This document shows positions 36,365 to 46,041 of a stretch of 64,000 nucleotides of DNA, piece by piece. The notes beneath the pieces were generated by a model. That model did not search any database and was not told where the DNA came from. It saw only the letters and a program-made list of their open reading frames with translations. The position numbers and the translations under genes are program-made. Origin of the DNA: CBDCWO01 sp965223405 (GTDB lineage Bacteria > Bacteroidota > Bacteroidia > Chitinophagales > Saprospiraceae). The DNA is taken from the NCBI GenBank assembly GCA_965223405.1, contig CBDCWO010000006.1, forward strand, positions 744,001-808,000, in the 5' to 3' direction. How positions within the stretch are numbered: the first letter of the stretch is position 1; every line of letters begins with the position of its first letter.

Positions 36365-38125
36365 TTAACGACTTTTTCGAGTCAAAAATCGATTGGGATT
36401 CTCCCGGGCAATCAGGTCAAATTCTTCCTGATCGAGATTCGCTTGCAGCTCTGCCAGCAGTTGTTTTTCCGATTTATGGTTTCTGACTACATAAAAATCG
36501 GTACCAAACAGCACCCTTTGTCTTAATATGGGATTTTGCTTCTGCAGGGCTTGTTTGAGTAAAGGATAGATATCCGGTTGATGTAGAATATAACTTATAT
36601 CGCCATATACATGCTCAAATTGCAGAATCATACTACAAATAATCGAATACCAATCGACACTTTTCCAGATTTGCTCTATTTTACCTGGCCGGGGCTCCCC
36701 TTCCGGACTATAAAGAAAATCGATCCCCTTACCAGGTTCTCTGATTAATCTTGAACTATACCGGTCGCGATCCGATTCCAGAAAATCCTGCCACTGGTCT
36801 TCACCTCCAAAATGTCCAAAGCAAAGTTTTAGATGACTGAGATCATATTCCAGAGGGGTATTCAAATCGGTATACCCGAAAAGTTCTTTAGTTTCAGTTT
36901 GCTTGGCCTGTGCTACAACCTGACGCAACAATTCTTCATTCAGAAGACATAAATAATTAAGTGGATGGGTAAAATTCACTGAAAAATTGATGTTTTTCCT
37001 TTCCGGAAGTAGGAGTGGTTCGTATTGGCCATGGCCTTTTGCCTGTTGAAAGATCGGATGTTCATCCCAGGCAGGTTTCTTTTTACCACGATAAAATATA
37101 GTGCCTCGGATACAATGGGTAAGAATCGGTATCCCGCGATCCGCTGCATATTTCCATAAAGGAAGTAAGATTTCATCAAAGGGATAATAACCTAAAGCTG
37201 GATAGATCTTAAATCCACTAAATTCCAGATCTTCCATGTAGGTTTTAAGAAAGCAGGATTTCAACGTTACCGCTCCTTCGTCGTGCTGATACTGAAAAAA
37301 ATCATTTTCCGCTTTCATTCTTCTGGGATCAATAAATACAAAGGGATGAATAGTTTTTTGATTTTCCGAAGTCTTCAACTCGGCCAGTTGTTTCATTTGT
37401 TCCCGGTACAGGTTGGTTTGCTTTAATGGACCACCTCCCATATATTCCATATCCATTGGCAAAACCACAAATTGGCTTCCAGCAGGATATTGATTTTTTA
37501 ATCTGGAAAAGATTCCACTTTGATCACCATAAAATACGAAGCGGCCAAGTAAGATATATCGCCGGATAAACTCTTTGCTTTTTTTGTCTGGTAGCAGTCC
37601 GAAGAAATTCCAAAGTTGTCTCAAAACAAAAAAGACCAGATTTCTTCCCCAGGGGATAAATAAAACCAGAATCAAAATCAGTAGGATTTTCATGCCCAGA
37701 TTTTGAACCGAGATGACCAGATGAATGGATTCCAACCAATCTCGAATTTGTACAACCCATCCGTAAATAACTGACGATTCCGGAGCGGATACCTTGCTGA
37801 TCCAATCGATTATGACATATAATACTTGTATGGTGATCCAGACCCCAAGTACGGTTTGTAAAATATTCAATATCCAGTTCCGGCGCAGGAATACCTTGAC
37901 CCTGTAGAGGGTACGACTCAGTATTTTATACCATCCTTGAAATTGAAACCGATATGGATATTTATACCAAAATCGGAAAACCCGGAGGATGAAAGGAACT
38001 GAGACCATATAATATAACGGCCAGGGTATAAACTGCTTGGCCAAATACGGCGGTACATGATCACCGGTAAATATATGGGTATGGCAATTAATAATAGGTT
38101 GCTTAGATGGTGTAGTATCGGACAT
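36365..38125 (-). CDS. Amidohydrolase-superfamily protein with a transmembrane insertion (586 aa)
   Basis: The metal motif INCH15TH17IFTGDHVP starts the barrel. A stretch of about 150 residues with three or more hydrophobic segments (about 36-52, 85-107 and 143-160) then interrupts it, and the barrel resumes with FKIYPALGYYPFDE, PILTHC, LCFGHFGGEDQW and VLFGTDFYVV. These correspond to the second histidine, third histidine and catalytic aspartate of amidohydrolases such as the ACMSD/TIM-barrel_2 type. There is no signal peptide. The barrel would be tethered to the inner membrane by the insertion. The substrate is unknown. Confidence 0.75.
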   Translation of the reverse strand: MSDTTPSKQPIINCHTHIFTGDHVPPYLAKQFIPWPLYYMVSVPFILRVFRFWYKYPYRFQFQGWYKILSRTLYRVKVFLRRNWILNILQTVLGVWITIQVLYVIIDWISKVSAPESSVIYGWVVQIRDWLESIHLVISVQNLGMKILLILILVLFIPWGRNLVFFVLRQLWNFFGLLPDKKSKEFIRRYILLGRFVFYGDQSGIFSRLKNQYPAGSQFVVLPMDMEYMGGGPLKQTNLYREQMKQLAELKTSENQKTIHPFVFIDPRRMKAENDFFQYQHDEGAVTLKSCFLKTYMEDLEFSGFKIYPALGYYPFDEILLPLWKYAADRGIPILTHCIRGTIFYRGKKKPAWDEHPIFQQAKGHGQYEPLLLPERKNINFSVNFTHPLNYLCLLNEELLRQVVAQAKQTETKELFGYTDLNTPLEYDLSHLKLCFGHFGGEDQWQDFLESDRDRYSSRLIREPGKGIDFLYSPEGEPRPGKIEQIWKSVDWYSIICSMILQFEHVYGDISYILHQPDIYPLLKQALQKQNPILRQRVLFGTDFYVVRNHKSEKQLLAELQANLDQEEFDLIARENPNRFLTRKSR

Positions 38126-38519
38126 AATGAGTCTGTATAATGATCCAATTTCTAAATTAAGAAAATATATTCAGAATTGCGCCACATAACTTGATTGGTT
38201 AAGAAGCAAAAAATCGCCTTTTTCATATCACCCCTAAAGAATGCTTTGTTTTCTCTTGGGTTAAAATAATCCATATCTTCAAAATCTCGAATATGTGCCC
38301 TGAACATTTCGATGCAATTGAGAGATATACCATCAGACAAGGAACTCGGTAATTGATTTAAACTTTCCTGGGCTGAAGCACATCATTATAGAGATTCTTA
38401 GGAGTCCATCTATTACGATTAAATTTCGAAATATGCTAAGTAGGACCAAGAAAAGTAATTGATCTGTCATCTGCCTATAGCCGTTCGCCTCATCAAACTG
38501 ATCCAAATGATCTGGATCT
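38126..38519. other. Gap of about 390 bp with unassigned open frames
   Basis: A minus-strand frame (38152-38340, TTG start, 62 codons) runs upstream without a stop, and another minus frame enters from the end of the GxGYxYP gene. Neither resembles a family I know and neither has a good start. I treat the gap as non-coding or decayed. Confidence 0.3.
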
Positions 38520-41500
38520 TTATTCTATACCCTGAGGCAAATAAAGCATTTTTCTCACAGCTCTCGAGTTTTTTGTTTCTATTTGCAGGAAATAAACACC
38601 ACCCACTAATTTTTCTCCGTTGAAATGAACCTCATGGGTGCCTGCCAGCATTTCTCCATTTATCAAAGTCGACACGCTCTGTCCCAACATATTATACACA
38701 CTCATTTTAATATTTTGAGCCTTGGATATTGAAAATTGAATAGTAGTGGTTGTTTTAAACGGATTGGGATAATTGTTAATCAAAAATAAGTCTCTCGGAG
38801 GTTTGCCACTCAGGGCGCTGGTTTTTATCTCTTTTAAGGCATTTCGAACAGTTATCAAACTGCCGTAAAAATCTTTCTCCCCCAGCTGTGTTTTTGCTCT
38901 AATCAGACTAGAGTCTCCAAGTCCAAGTATTGGAGTTGCCAATTCGATCATGTATTCAGGATTCAAAGCTGCCAAATACTCATCAGGGTTTAACACAATA
39001 CCACCCTGACTTTCAAATAGTTCGGTAAATCTTTCTACTGTTCGGTTTAAGTCCTTCTCAATGGCCCAATCAATGGTAAGCACAATAAAAAGTGTCGCTA
39101 ATACTGGTAAGTCAGCCTCCCCTTCTTTTTGAACCCTAACATAATCTGCAGTCCATTCCAATTCCCCACTTCCATAGTCAACCCGAAATTGAATGAATGG
39201 AGTCAGGGTATCGAGCGTAAATGAAAAAAAGAAGTCCTGATATTGATTAGATTCTGAAAAGTCAGCTGGTGATATATTTTTTGTAGCAATCACCTTCCAA
39301 TCCGGAAAAGCAAACCGCTTCCCAACAAATATACTGACAATTTTATCTGAAGATTGATTATCCGATACCTTCATACGGAACGCTACGGTATAGTTACCGG
39401 GAGCCAATACAATTGCATCGGAATTGAAAATATATCCAGGATTGGAAATAGATTCCGTTTTCACTATAACTGCATGATCACCAGCAGCGGCGGTATCATT
39501 AATGATTTGGATATGTGGATTATTAATCATTTGAGGATGCTGAGCGATATCCATAAAAATTTCACCTGGCTTTCTTGAGAGAATTTCATCAATAATAAAA
39601 GATCGGTTATTAGTTGCCAAAATGAAAGTCGGTTCAACGGTTGGAGATGGAACTCCGGCATAGCTTAGATTAAGACCCCACAAGGCAGTACCACTCCCAT
39701 ATATCGACCCGAGATAACCCGAATGAGATAGGTGATCATAATACGCAGTAGCAAGATGTTTTGACCAAGGCTTCTGATTACTACGATCATCAATATGAAT
39801 TGTTCGCATTCCTGTTTCTTCAAGATATCTTGCCGAATATTCTAAATATTTTTTTAACTCATTATCTGACATTTCCTGAGGAAAAGTATAACCAGCACCA
39901 GAAAACCCTGCTGTCATCCCAACATCCTTACGCACGTTCATGTAATAATTCCACATTACAGGCGATAATTCGGCTACCGTGGGATTAAATGTCCAATTGA
40001 ATCTTTGATTCTGGGTATCCTCCCATAGGTAAAATGGATAAAATCCTCTTTCAGTTGCTAATGCCATATTGTCTCCATCAGATGCCCACATCATAGTCAC
40101 AGGGCTATTACCAAGAGTTGACAAGATTCGTTCTTTATCTATCTCTGGCTTCAGCTTTACGATCTCCGGACGAATTCCAGACAATACACTAAGTCCCCTA
40201 GAATCCACCGGAGTTCCTGGCCAAGTAATTCCGGATACCCAATCGCCAAAACGAGAAACAAAGGTTAATGTTTCGGCTTCATAGCTAGAATACACACCAG
40301 TAATTGGAATAGGAGAAGGTGCATCCTCCAGGAACTTTCCAAAAAGTTCAGACTGATCATCATCAATTGGGGATAAATGTAAAGCAGGAAGTTTTAAAGC
40401 TACTAGATAATCTCGGGCTGCCATTTTTATTGGCCAGGACCTGTTAGTAGATTCGAATATTGAACCTGAATTAGGGGGTCCTGGACTGATTAAACCAATT
40501 ATTCGGTGATCTAGTTGATGCCACAAACTATCGTAAATCCATTGATGAATTTTTGTTTGACTTTCTTCACTATCATCCCAGCCCTGTTCTTGTACAGTAA
40601 CTCGGAGATCCAAGATCGATTTTAAATCACGGATACCAGGCAAATTCAATTGTTCCGGTGCTACCACCAATCGATTCTCTAGTCCGGCTATCATGGTGGC
40701 CACATTTATCGTGTTGGGCACATTGGGATCATAAACCACAGCTCCGGCAAATCGATTTGCATACCTTCGCAACAGAAAATTTAATGCACTCAACCCATCT
40801 AAATCAAGGTAATTAACTTCAACATGCTTTTCCATTTCAGAAATCCAAAAAGCCGACCCATTACTATTATCTACCCAGTCCAAGTACACGCATGGACGAT
40901 TGCGATTTATTACACCTTGCATGCATACTAAAGTTAGGGCCATCATGGATTCATAGGAATGATTGATCCGCCAGTCAGAGAACCAGGCACCAGCATATCC
41001 TATGGATTCAGGGTTTTGACTTAGACCATGATGGGTCCTTATCGCATAGATATAATCTGTAGAAGGAAAATGGGGAAAATATCTCCCCTCATGCCATTGG
41101 GGCTGGGTGGTTGGTATATCCTCTATCTTTGCTTCACCAATCGGAACATATCCAGAGTGCCAATAGGTATCCACCAGTAACATTGCGGTCGAATCTTCCT
41201 CGATACTTACCTTCATCCAAAGACTATCCTGTATCGCCTTGATTTTAAGCAACATACCTTCTGTGCAAGGTGGAATCGTCAACTGAATATTCGATTGTTT
41301 GGCAGGAGTACCTGACCACTGGATTGATCCTACTTCAGCTGATGATTCATTCTCAAACCAACCAGTTCCCTGTAAATCATTTGCAGAGGAGTTACCAAAA
41401 ATAATACTGCCCAGGGGTTTGGCCAGGGAATCGATGAAGGTGATGGAATGGAAGGCTACTGCTCTTTCTCGTGAATCACCTTGAACCCTTACCACTTCAT

Positions 41501-41543
41501 TGAAATCAAACACAATTTTGGATTGAATTCCATAGTTGTGCAA
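38520..41543 (-). CDS. GxGYxYP-family secreted protein with T9SS C-terminal domain (1007 aa as called)
   Basis: Residues about 150-640 carry the GxGYxYP putative glycoside hydrolase module: an N-terminal Rossmann-like part, then MMWASDGDNMA and GMTAGFSGAGYTFPQEMSDNELKKYLEY. A carbohydrate-binding-like sandwich (about 690-800) follows. The last 85 residues, NNYPNPFKTTTTIQFSI through GGVYFLQIETK, are a type A T9SS sorting domain. The called start is TTG 41543 and has no signal peptide, which does not fit a T9SS substrate. A frame with a good signal peptide exists upstream from ATG 41617 but is out of phase at a run of six A residues (41574-41579). Confidence 0.82.
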   Translation of the reverse strand: MHNYGIQSKIVFDFNEVVRVQGDSRERAVAFHSITFIDSLAKPLGSIIFGNSSANDLQGTGWFENESSAEVGSIQWSGTPAKQSNIQLTIPPCTEGMLLKIKAIQDSLWMKVSIEEDSTAMLLVDTYWHSGYVPIGEAKIEDIPTTQPQWHEGRYFPHFPSTDYIYAIRTHHGLSQNPESIGYAGAWFSDWRINHSYESMMALTLVCMQGVINRNRPCVYLDWVDNSNGSAFWISEMEKHVEVNYLDLDGLSALNFLLRRYANRFAGAVVYDPNVPNTINVATMIAGLENRLVVAPEQLNLPGIRDLKSILDLRVTVQEQGWDDSEESQTKIHQWIYDSLWHQLDHRIIGLISPGPPNSGSIFESTNRSWPIKMAARDYLVALKLPALHLSPIDDDQSELFGKFLEDAPSPIPITGVYSSYEAETLTFVSRFGDWVSGITWPGTPVDSRGLSVLSGIRPEIVKLKPEIDKERILSTLGNSPVTMMWASDGDNMALATERGFYPFYLWEDTQNQRFNWTFNPTVAELSPVMWNYYMNVRKDVGMTAGFSGAGYTFPQEMSDNELKKYLEYSARYLEETGMRTIHIDDRSNQKPWSKHLATAYYDHLSHSGYLGSIYGSGTALWGLNLSYAGVPSPTVEPTFILATNNRSFIIDEILSRKPGEIFMDIAQHPQMINNPHIQIINDTAAAGDHAVIVKTESISNPGYIFNSDAIVLAPGNYTVAFRMKVSDNQSSDKIVSIFVGKRFAFPDWKVIATKNISPADFSESNQYQDFFFSFTLDTLTPFIQFRVDYGSGELEWTADYVRVQKEGEADLPVLATLFIVLTIDWAIEKDLNRTVERFTELFESQGGIVLNPDEYLAALNPEYMIELATPILGLGDSSLIRAKTQLGEKDFYGSLITVRNALKEIKTSALSGKPPRDLFLINNYPNPFKTTTTIQFSISKAQNIKMSVYNMLGQSVSTLINGEMLAGTHEVHFNGEKLVGGVYFLQIETKNSRAVRKMLYLPQGIE

Positions 41544-42261
41544 CTGAACTTGTGTCTTAAAATTTGCAAGGGCAAAAAATAGATGCTTGTGACAAGATAT
41601 TTATTTTGTGATATCATGAAAAGAGTGTTGTTTTTTCAATATAATAAATTTGGGAGGAAGTATAGAACAATGATCCACAGAATATTACAGATGTTTTAAT
41701 AGCATTGAGCAGTGGAGCTGCTTGATTTTGAAGTTCGACCAAGCTCTACGAGTAAAAAACAATTTTGTCATTAAAATCTGTGATTTGGCCGCTGAAATAG
41801 ACCATACTAATTTAACAGGTTTGGTAGATACATTTATTAATTAATTACTCAAAAGAACTCTATAAACACAATTGTGTATATCTATTTGTATCAAGCTAAC
41901 TCAATCTAAAAGACTTTTAATTGAAAGTGGATCCAGTCGCCATTTTTCAGTTTTTGTCATAAGCCAAGAATCTTATTAGCAAGATACATAATACGCGTTC
42001 ATGGCAGTTAGTTTCAATCCTTGCTTTCGTGGATTCGGAATTTAAAGACGATGGTCTTGATAGTTGATGTAAAAATTGAATTTGGTTATTCAACATTTGC
42101 CCAATCCATCGCTGTACAATTTCACCCCATTCCAAACTTCCAATCGCGAAGATGAGAATCCTGGATCATTTAGTAACGAACAGTATTTGATCTTACGGTT
42201 GGTAAATATTAGGACCAATCTAATATGACAGTTGTATCGAAAAACGTTTAATTACTGAAAC
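41544..42261. other. Long intergenic stretch of about 700 bp
   Basis: It contains the probable broken 5' end of the GxGYxYP gene (to 41617), a perfect 12-nt palindrome, ACACAATTGTGT (41866-41877), AT-rich direct repeats near 41836-41847, and a solitary CRISPR-repeat-like unit (42011-42049). A minus-strand frame of 62 codons (41947-42135) spans the last item and resembles no known protein. Confidence 0.35.
42011..42049. repeat. Solitary CRISPR-repeat-like sequence
   Basis: The unit begins GTTTCAATCCTTG and has an internal palindrome, AATCC (42016-42020) and GGATT (42031-42035), followed by an A-rich end with AAAGAC. This is the general form of 36-37-nt CRISPR repeats in Bacteroidota. I found no second copy at spacer distance on either side and no cas gene, so it is at most an orphan unit. 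Confidence 0.25.
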
Positions 42262-43788
42262 TCAGACTTGCAATTTCTTATGAACTAAATTAATAAGTGC
42301 GAGGACGATGCGTTCCTCCCATGGTCGTGCTGCTATTTGTACTCCAATTGGAAGCCCACTTGAATTAGCTTCTATTTTACTGGCGGCTTTTACCAATAAG
42401 TCAGCTGTCTTTTTTCTTCCAATTGCTTCATCGTGTCTGACTTTGGATATCGTTGCTACTCCTGCAGGAAAACCCGTAACATTATGTAATGCGGTGTAAA
42501 CTCCACCTAAACCTACTTTATCAGCCGTATTGTGAAGAAAAGCCGGAAGTGCGCATACCGGGCTGAGGATGGCGTCCAGTCTGCCGGCAGATGAGCTGTT
42601 CATTGCTTCAAGAAATTTTCTGATATATGCCTGCTGCTTTTCTTCCAGATTCTTTCGGTTGACAGAACCCTTGCCACCAAAATAGGGAATGATCCGCTTG
42701 AAACTATTTTGACCAAGTAAACTTGTTAATACCAGCAGTATTTTTTTTGCAAACGGAGAGGCTTTAGAAAGCATGATCAATCCTGCACACTGGGGCATTG
42801 CTTTCTCATTTTGCAAATTGTCGACAAATAGAAAGGCTCTGTCAGAAGAAAGGATTCTGAAAATAAGTTCTTCTGCCTCGCTCAAATCAGGCGGTTTGAA
42901 TGTTGTCACTTCCGCTCCTGCCTTTTTAATTTCATCAACAGCTTCCAATACAGCTCTTTTAACCGCCTGCATCGGCTCAAATAATCCATCTGTTAAAAAA
43001 TACCCTACTTTGAGCTTTGATACATCCACTTCCTTATAGTGTTGCAGCGATTGTACGGTTCTCATTGCTGCAGCAGCATCGTTTATTACTTCCAGCAACA
43101 ACTGTAGATCTTCTGCATGGTTTCCAAGGACTCCGGTCACAGATTGTATAGAAACAGGCTTCGAATCTTCTACGAATCGCGCCATATCTGTCGTGCGCTG
43201 CATTGTAGGTTTTATACCGCATATACCACAAAATGTAGCCGGTATGCGAACACTTCCTCCAAAGTCGGTTCCGATACCCGCAGGAGAACCGCCGGCAGCA
43301 ATAATTGCGCCTTCTCCACCACTGCTACCACCTGCTGTATGAGCCGGGTTGTGCGGATTACTAGTGACACCATAGACTTTATTGCTGCTTTCGAAATACA
43401 GCAACAGTTGAGCTACATTTGTTTTGCCCAGTATTATTGCTCCCTCATTTATTAATGCCTGAACGTAAGGGTCGGTAGATACCGGTATGTCGGTCTTCCT
43501 TCTGGTTAATCCAAATGTGCTGGGGGTTCCCGGCAAATCAAGGCACTCTTTGATGGTTATTGGTAATCCATGCAAACGCCCTGTGCGTTTACCTTCCGCA
43601 AATTGTTCATCAGCATAATCAGCCTGCTTTAAAGCTTCTTCATACAGGTGTACCACAACTGCATTCAAATCGGGATTTAATTTCTTTATCCTGTCAATAA
43701 AATGTTGTGTTACTTGTCGGCTGCTAAGCTCGCCCTCGTCAATTAATTGCAGAATTTTGCAACATGTCATACATTCTATTTGATGCAT
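42262..43788 (-). CDS. Amidase-signature family hydrolase (508 aa)
   Basis: The Ser-cisSer-Lys triad is visible: lysine in PITIKECLD (near 79), the cis serine in AGGSSGGEGA, and the nucleophile in DFGGSVRIPATFCG. The FAAH-like layout with an N-terminal helical region (MTCCKILQLIDEGELSSRQVTQHFIDRI) suggests fatty-acid-amide or general amide hydrolysis rather than the GatA role, since no gatB or gatC is nearby. There is no signal peptide. The downstream 3' end (PIGVQIAARPWEERIVLALI) is complete. It follows a VOC gene in the same direction with a gap of 27 bp, so the two may be cotranscribed. Confidence 0.88.
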   Translation of the reverse strand: MHQIECMTCCKILQLIDEGELSSRQVTQHFIDRIKKLNPDLNAVVVHLYEEALKQADYADEQFAEGKRTGRLHGLPITIKECLDLPGTPSTFGLTRRKTDIPVSTDPYVQALINEGAIILGKTNVAQLLLYFESSNKVYGVTSNPHNPAHTAGGSSGGEGAIIAAGGSPAGIGTDFGGSVRIPATFCGICGIKPTMQRTTDMARFVEDSKPVSIQSVTGVLGNHAEDLQLLLEVINDAAAAMRTVQSLQHYKEVDVSKLKVGYFLTDGLFEPMQAVKRAVLEAVDEIKKAGAEVTTFKPPDLSEAEELIFRILSSDRAFLFVDNLQNEKAMPQCAGLIMLSKASPFAKKILLVLTSLLGQNSFKRIIPYFGGKGSVNRKNLEEKQQAYIRKFLEAMNSSSAGRLDAILSPVCALPAFLHNTADKVGLGGVYTALHNVTGFPAGVATISKVRHDEAIGRKKTADLLVKAASKIEANSSGLPIGVQIAARPWEERIVLALINLVHKKLQV

Positions 43789-43815
43789 GTTATTTGTTTT
43801 ACCGTTTACAGCTTG

Positions 43816-44208
43816 TTATGCCATATAGAATTCCCAAGAAATGCGATCGGGATCTTTAAAACAAACGTACTCCTTGTCCAACGTTTCATCCAGTTTGATA
43901 CCGGTGTTTTCAATATTGTACTCGGCCAATGCACTGGCTACTCTTTCCAATTCGTCTTTCGTTTCACAGCAAATGGCTAAATGGTCCAGTCCAACCCGGA
44001 AAGGGTTGAATTGATCTCCCTCGGGTGTTTGATTGTCTGGACCTCTTAAACCAACGGGGTGGCTACCAATAAGAATGATCACCAACTTGGGTTTTTCCAA
44101 AGCAATCGGGAATCCCAATTTATCCACATAGAATGCTATAGCTTTTTCTAAATTGGATACTCTTAATGCGAGGTGGTGCAATCCTGGCGTTTTGAAATTG
44201 ATAGGCAT
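43816..44208 (-). CDS. VOC-superfamily (glyoxalase-like) protein (130 aa)
   Basis: Two beta-alpha-beta-beta-beta modules are seen: GLHHLALRVSNLEKAIAFYVDKLGFPIALE and GLDHLAICCETKDELERVASALAEYNIEN, ending FKDPDRISWEFYMA. Metal-ligand candidates are H11/H12 in the first module, the histidine of GLDHLAI in the second, and the glutamate of WEFY. The reaction is unknown. A degenerate copy of the same gene lies at 45768-45987. It precedes the amidase gene in the same direction. Confidence 0.85.
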   Translation of the reverse strand: MPINFKTPGLHHLALRVSNLEKAIAFYVDKLGFPIALEKPKLVIILIGSHPVGLRGPDNQTPEGDQFNPFRVGLDHLAICCETKDELERVASALAEYNIENTGIKLDETLDKEYVCFKDPDRISWEFYMA

Positions 44209-44348
44209 GTTATAAGATTTTGATTTAATTTTTAAATAACCCTAAATAATGAAGGGTTTTGATACATTAATTCAACGTGAGGTTTCACCTTACAGAACCG
44301 TGGAATATCAAAAAGAGCCCGGCAAACATTGGGCAGTTCCCGGTTTGA

Positions 44349-44867
44349 TTAGTCAATAAATTCAATCAAAATACCATTCGGGTCCTGTATTAATACAAAT
44401 TGATTTTGACTTTTAGTATAGATCGGTGTATCGCCCAAAAAACTAACTTTGTGTTTCTTAATACGCTTTATTACAGCTTCCATAGATTTAACTTTGAAAT
44501 TCAACATTTGTACTCCTACCCCATCGTTTAAAGAATTTCCTTTTGTTGATTCATAATCATTATTAAAGCTTATCACTTTTATGACCGATGACTCCGGGTC
44601 GTCTGTCAGCTGAAGCTTATGAACTTTGAATGATTTACCAGCAGCCAAGCCTGAACGTCTGCTGAAATCTTCTTTTACTGTAAAATCCCCTACTTTTGTA
44701 AGGCCAACCACCTGCGTATAGAAATCAAGGGTCTCCTGCAACTTATTGGTTACAATAACTGCTTCAAACGTTGATGAGCTCAATTCAATTTTCGATTCTT
44801 GTGCGATTGTGATTTGAGATATCAAGGTAAATAGACCTAATATCCCACAGATGTTTTTATTCTTCAT
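44349..44867 (-). CDS. Exported VOC-superfamily protein (172 aa)
   Basis: A signal peptide (1-22, ending TIAQ) precedes a single VOC domain with FEAVIVTNKLQETLDFYTQVVGLTKVGDF and VQMLNFKVKSMEAVIKRIKKHKVSFLGD, ending FVLIQDPNGILIEFID. The protein is of periplasmic type, with a glutamate at the usual ligand place near the end. It is the second VOC gene in this stretch but is not a close copy of the first. Function unknown. Confidence 0.8.
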   Translation of the reverse strand: MKNKNICGILGLFTLISQITIAQESKIELSSSTFEAVIVTNKLQETLDFYTQVVGLTKVGDFTVKEDFSRRSGLAAGKSFKVHKLQLTDDPESSVIKVISFNNDYESTKGNSLNDGVGVQMLNFKVKSMEAVIKRIKKHKVSFLGDTPIYTKSQNQFVLIQDPNGILIEFID

Positions 44868-44971
44868 TTTAATACCATTAAATTTTGGATGGTTATTTCT
44901 AATTGAGAATCTCTTTGAAGGTAGCCTCCTTTATGGATATAGTGAAAAACCCAACGTTATAGCTTTATGAA

Positions 44972-45427
44972 TTACTGTATGATCCAATCTGTGTAATTCC
45001 AAGTCCATGTTCCCAACTTATTTAACTCCGTCCCAACGGGATCCATCTTCTTAAATGCCAATGCCCCTAATTCAGTTGTACTTCCATCATCTTTCCAGAA
45101 TTTGTTCCTTGCCTCTTCGGATTCATAAATGTAAATTACACCGAAGTTGTTCTTATTCTCCCCTCTAATTCCTTGTAATAGGAATGCCTTTACTCCCGTA
45201 AAATGCTTTTCAAGTTCTGGAATCCATTTATTCATAAAAAAGGCTTTAAACTGATTCATGGTCACATCCGGATCAAGATTGATGGACAAAACATGTGTAC
45301 CGACGAGATTTCCCTTTTGTAATGTTTGCCCTGAAGTTATACTTGTTACTAAAAGCAAGGCTGCAACAAGGATAAGGTTTTTCAAGGTTAGAACAACATC
45401 GTGCCGAAATATCGATACTTTTTCCAT
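44972..45427 (-). CDS. Uncharacterised exported small protein (151 aa)
   Basis: A hydrophobic N-terminal stretch (about 15-33, LKNLILVAALLLVTSITSGQ) acts as a signal peptide. The rest (VLSINLDPDVTMNQFKAFFMNKWIPELEKHF and NNFGVIYIYESEEARNKFWKDD) has the strand-helix layout of ferredoxin-fold stress or monooxygenase-like dimers. No motif can be named. The region before its start is partly duplicated at 47375-47550, including the first dozen codons (ATGGAAAAAGTA against ATGGGAAAAAGTA). Confidence 0.7.
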   Translation of the reverse strand: MEKVSIFRHDVVLTLKNLILVAALLLVTSITSGQTLQKGNLVGTHVLSINLDPDVTMNQFKAFFMNKWIPELEKHFTGVKAFLLQGIRGENKNNFGVIYIYESEEARNKFWKDDGSTTELGALAFKKMDPVGTELNKLGTWTWNYTDWIIQ

Positions 45428-45590
45428 TTGTAAAAATTTAAAATAATTAAAGAATTTTGTTATGTACTAAGATAAAATAGAAGTGTCGAAGAAGACGGTA
45501 CCTTTTGATACACACCTATGTTTTTTAGGAGAAGAACTGATTGAAAACTCACTTCCATTTCCAAATAGTTAACGAGACAACTGAGTCAAT
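45428..45590 (-). promoter_or_regulatory. Promoter segment duplicated near 47.4 kb (copy A)
   Basis: The block from 45466 to about 45590 lies 39 bp upstream of the exported-protein gene. Its first 61 positions match 47423-47483 at 54 places by my hand count, including GACGGTA, CTTTTGATACA and CACCTATGTTTTTT-type stretches, and similarity continues weakly to the ACAACT segment. Confidence 0.6.
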
Positions 45591-45767
45591 TTTGTTTAAA
45601 TTGGATGGCATCCTCCCGGATGGATGCTTAGATGGTTCCTTCAACTTAGACTAACCAGCAGGAATGGGCTTAAGATTTATGTGCATGATACACCAAACGA
45701 CCATTTTTTGTAACGGAAACACTTTGAGTGAATCGGCCAATAGCTAATGCAAACGATCCTATCTTCT

Positions 45768-45987
45768 TTACACTGCATAGAATTCCCAAATGATCCGATC
45801 TGGGTCTTTAAATCCTGTGCACTGTTTATGCGCGGTTGGACTTGTTTTGATTCCCGTACTTTCTACGTGTGCTGCTTGATGTGCCTTAGCTACCCGTTGA
45901 CAGTTCATTTTCACTTTCGCAGGCAGGAAGTACATTATCCATGCCTATTCTGAAGGGATTAAATTGATCATTCTCCGGATCAATTAA
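45768..45987 (-). pseudogene. Remnant of a VOC-family gene
   Basis: On the minus strand the end reads TGFKDPDRIIWEFYAV followed by TAA, nearly identical to the end of the intact VOC gene (FKDPDRISWEFYMA at 43816). Upstream, VESTGIK matches IENTGIK. After a frame change near 45920-45935, PENDQFNPFRIGMDNV matches PEGDQFNPFRVGLDHL. The 5' half is absent. The fragment is therefore truncated and frameshifted and probably not functional. Confidence 0.8.
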
Positions 45988-46041
45988 GTTAATATGGAAA
46001 CATTTGGACAAATTTATTTAAAGTTAATAATAACACAAATT

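Noticed and set aside
38152..38340. Minus-strand 62-codon frame with TTG start
   Set aside because: No family resemblance, no good start, and the frame simply continues open upstream; nothing beyond chance supports it.
41947..42135. Minus-strand 62-codon frame
   Set aside because: It crosses the CRISPR-repeat-like unit and has no protein-like pattern or known relatives.
44249..44359. Plus-strand 36-codon frame starting MKGFDTLIQREVSPY
   Set aside because: It looks somewhat protein-like but is short, overlaps the end of the exported VOC gene, and has no recognised family.
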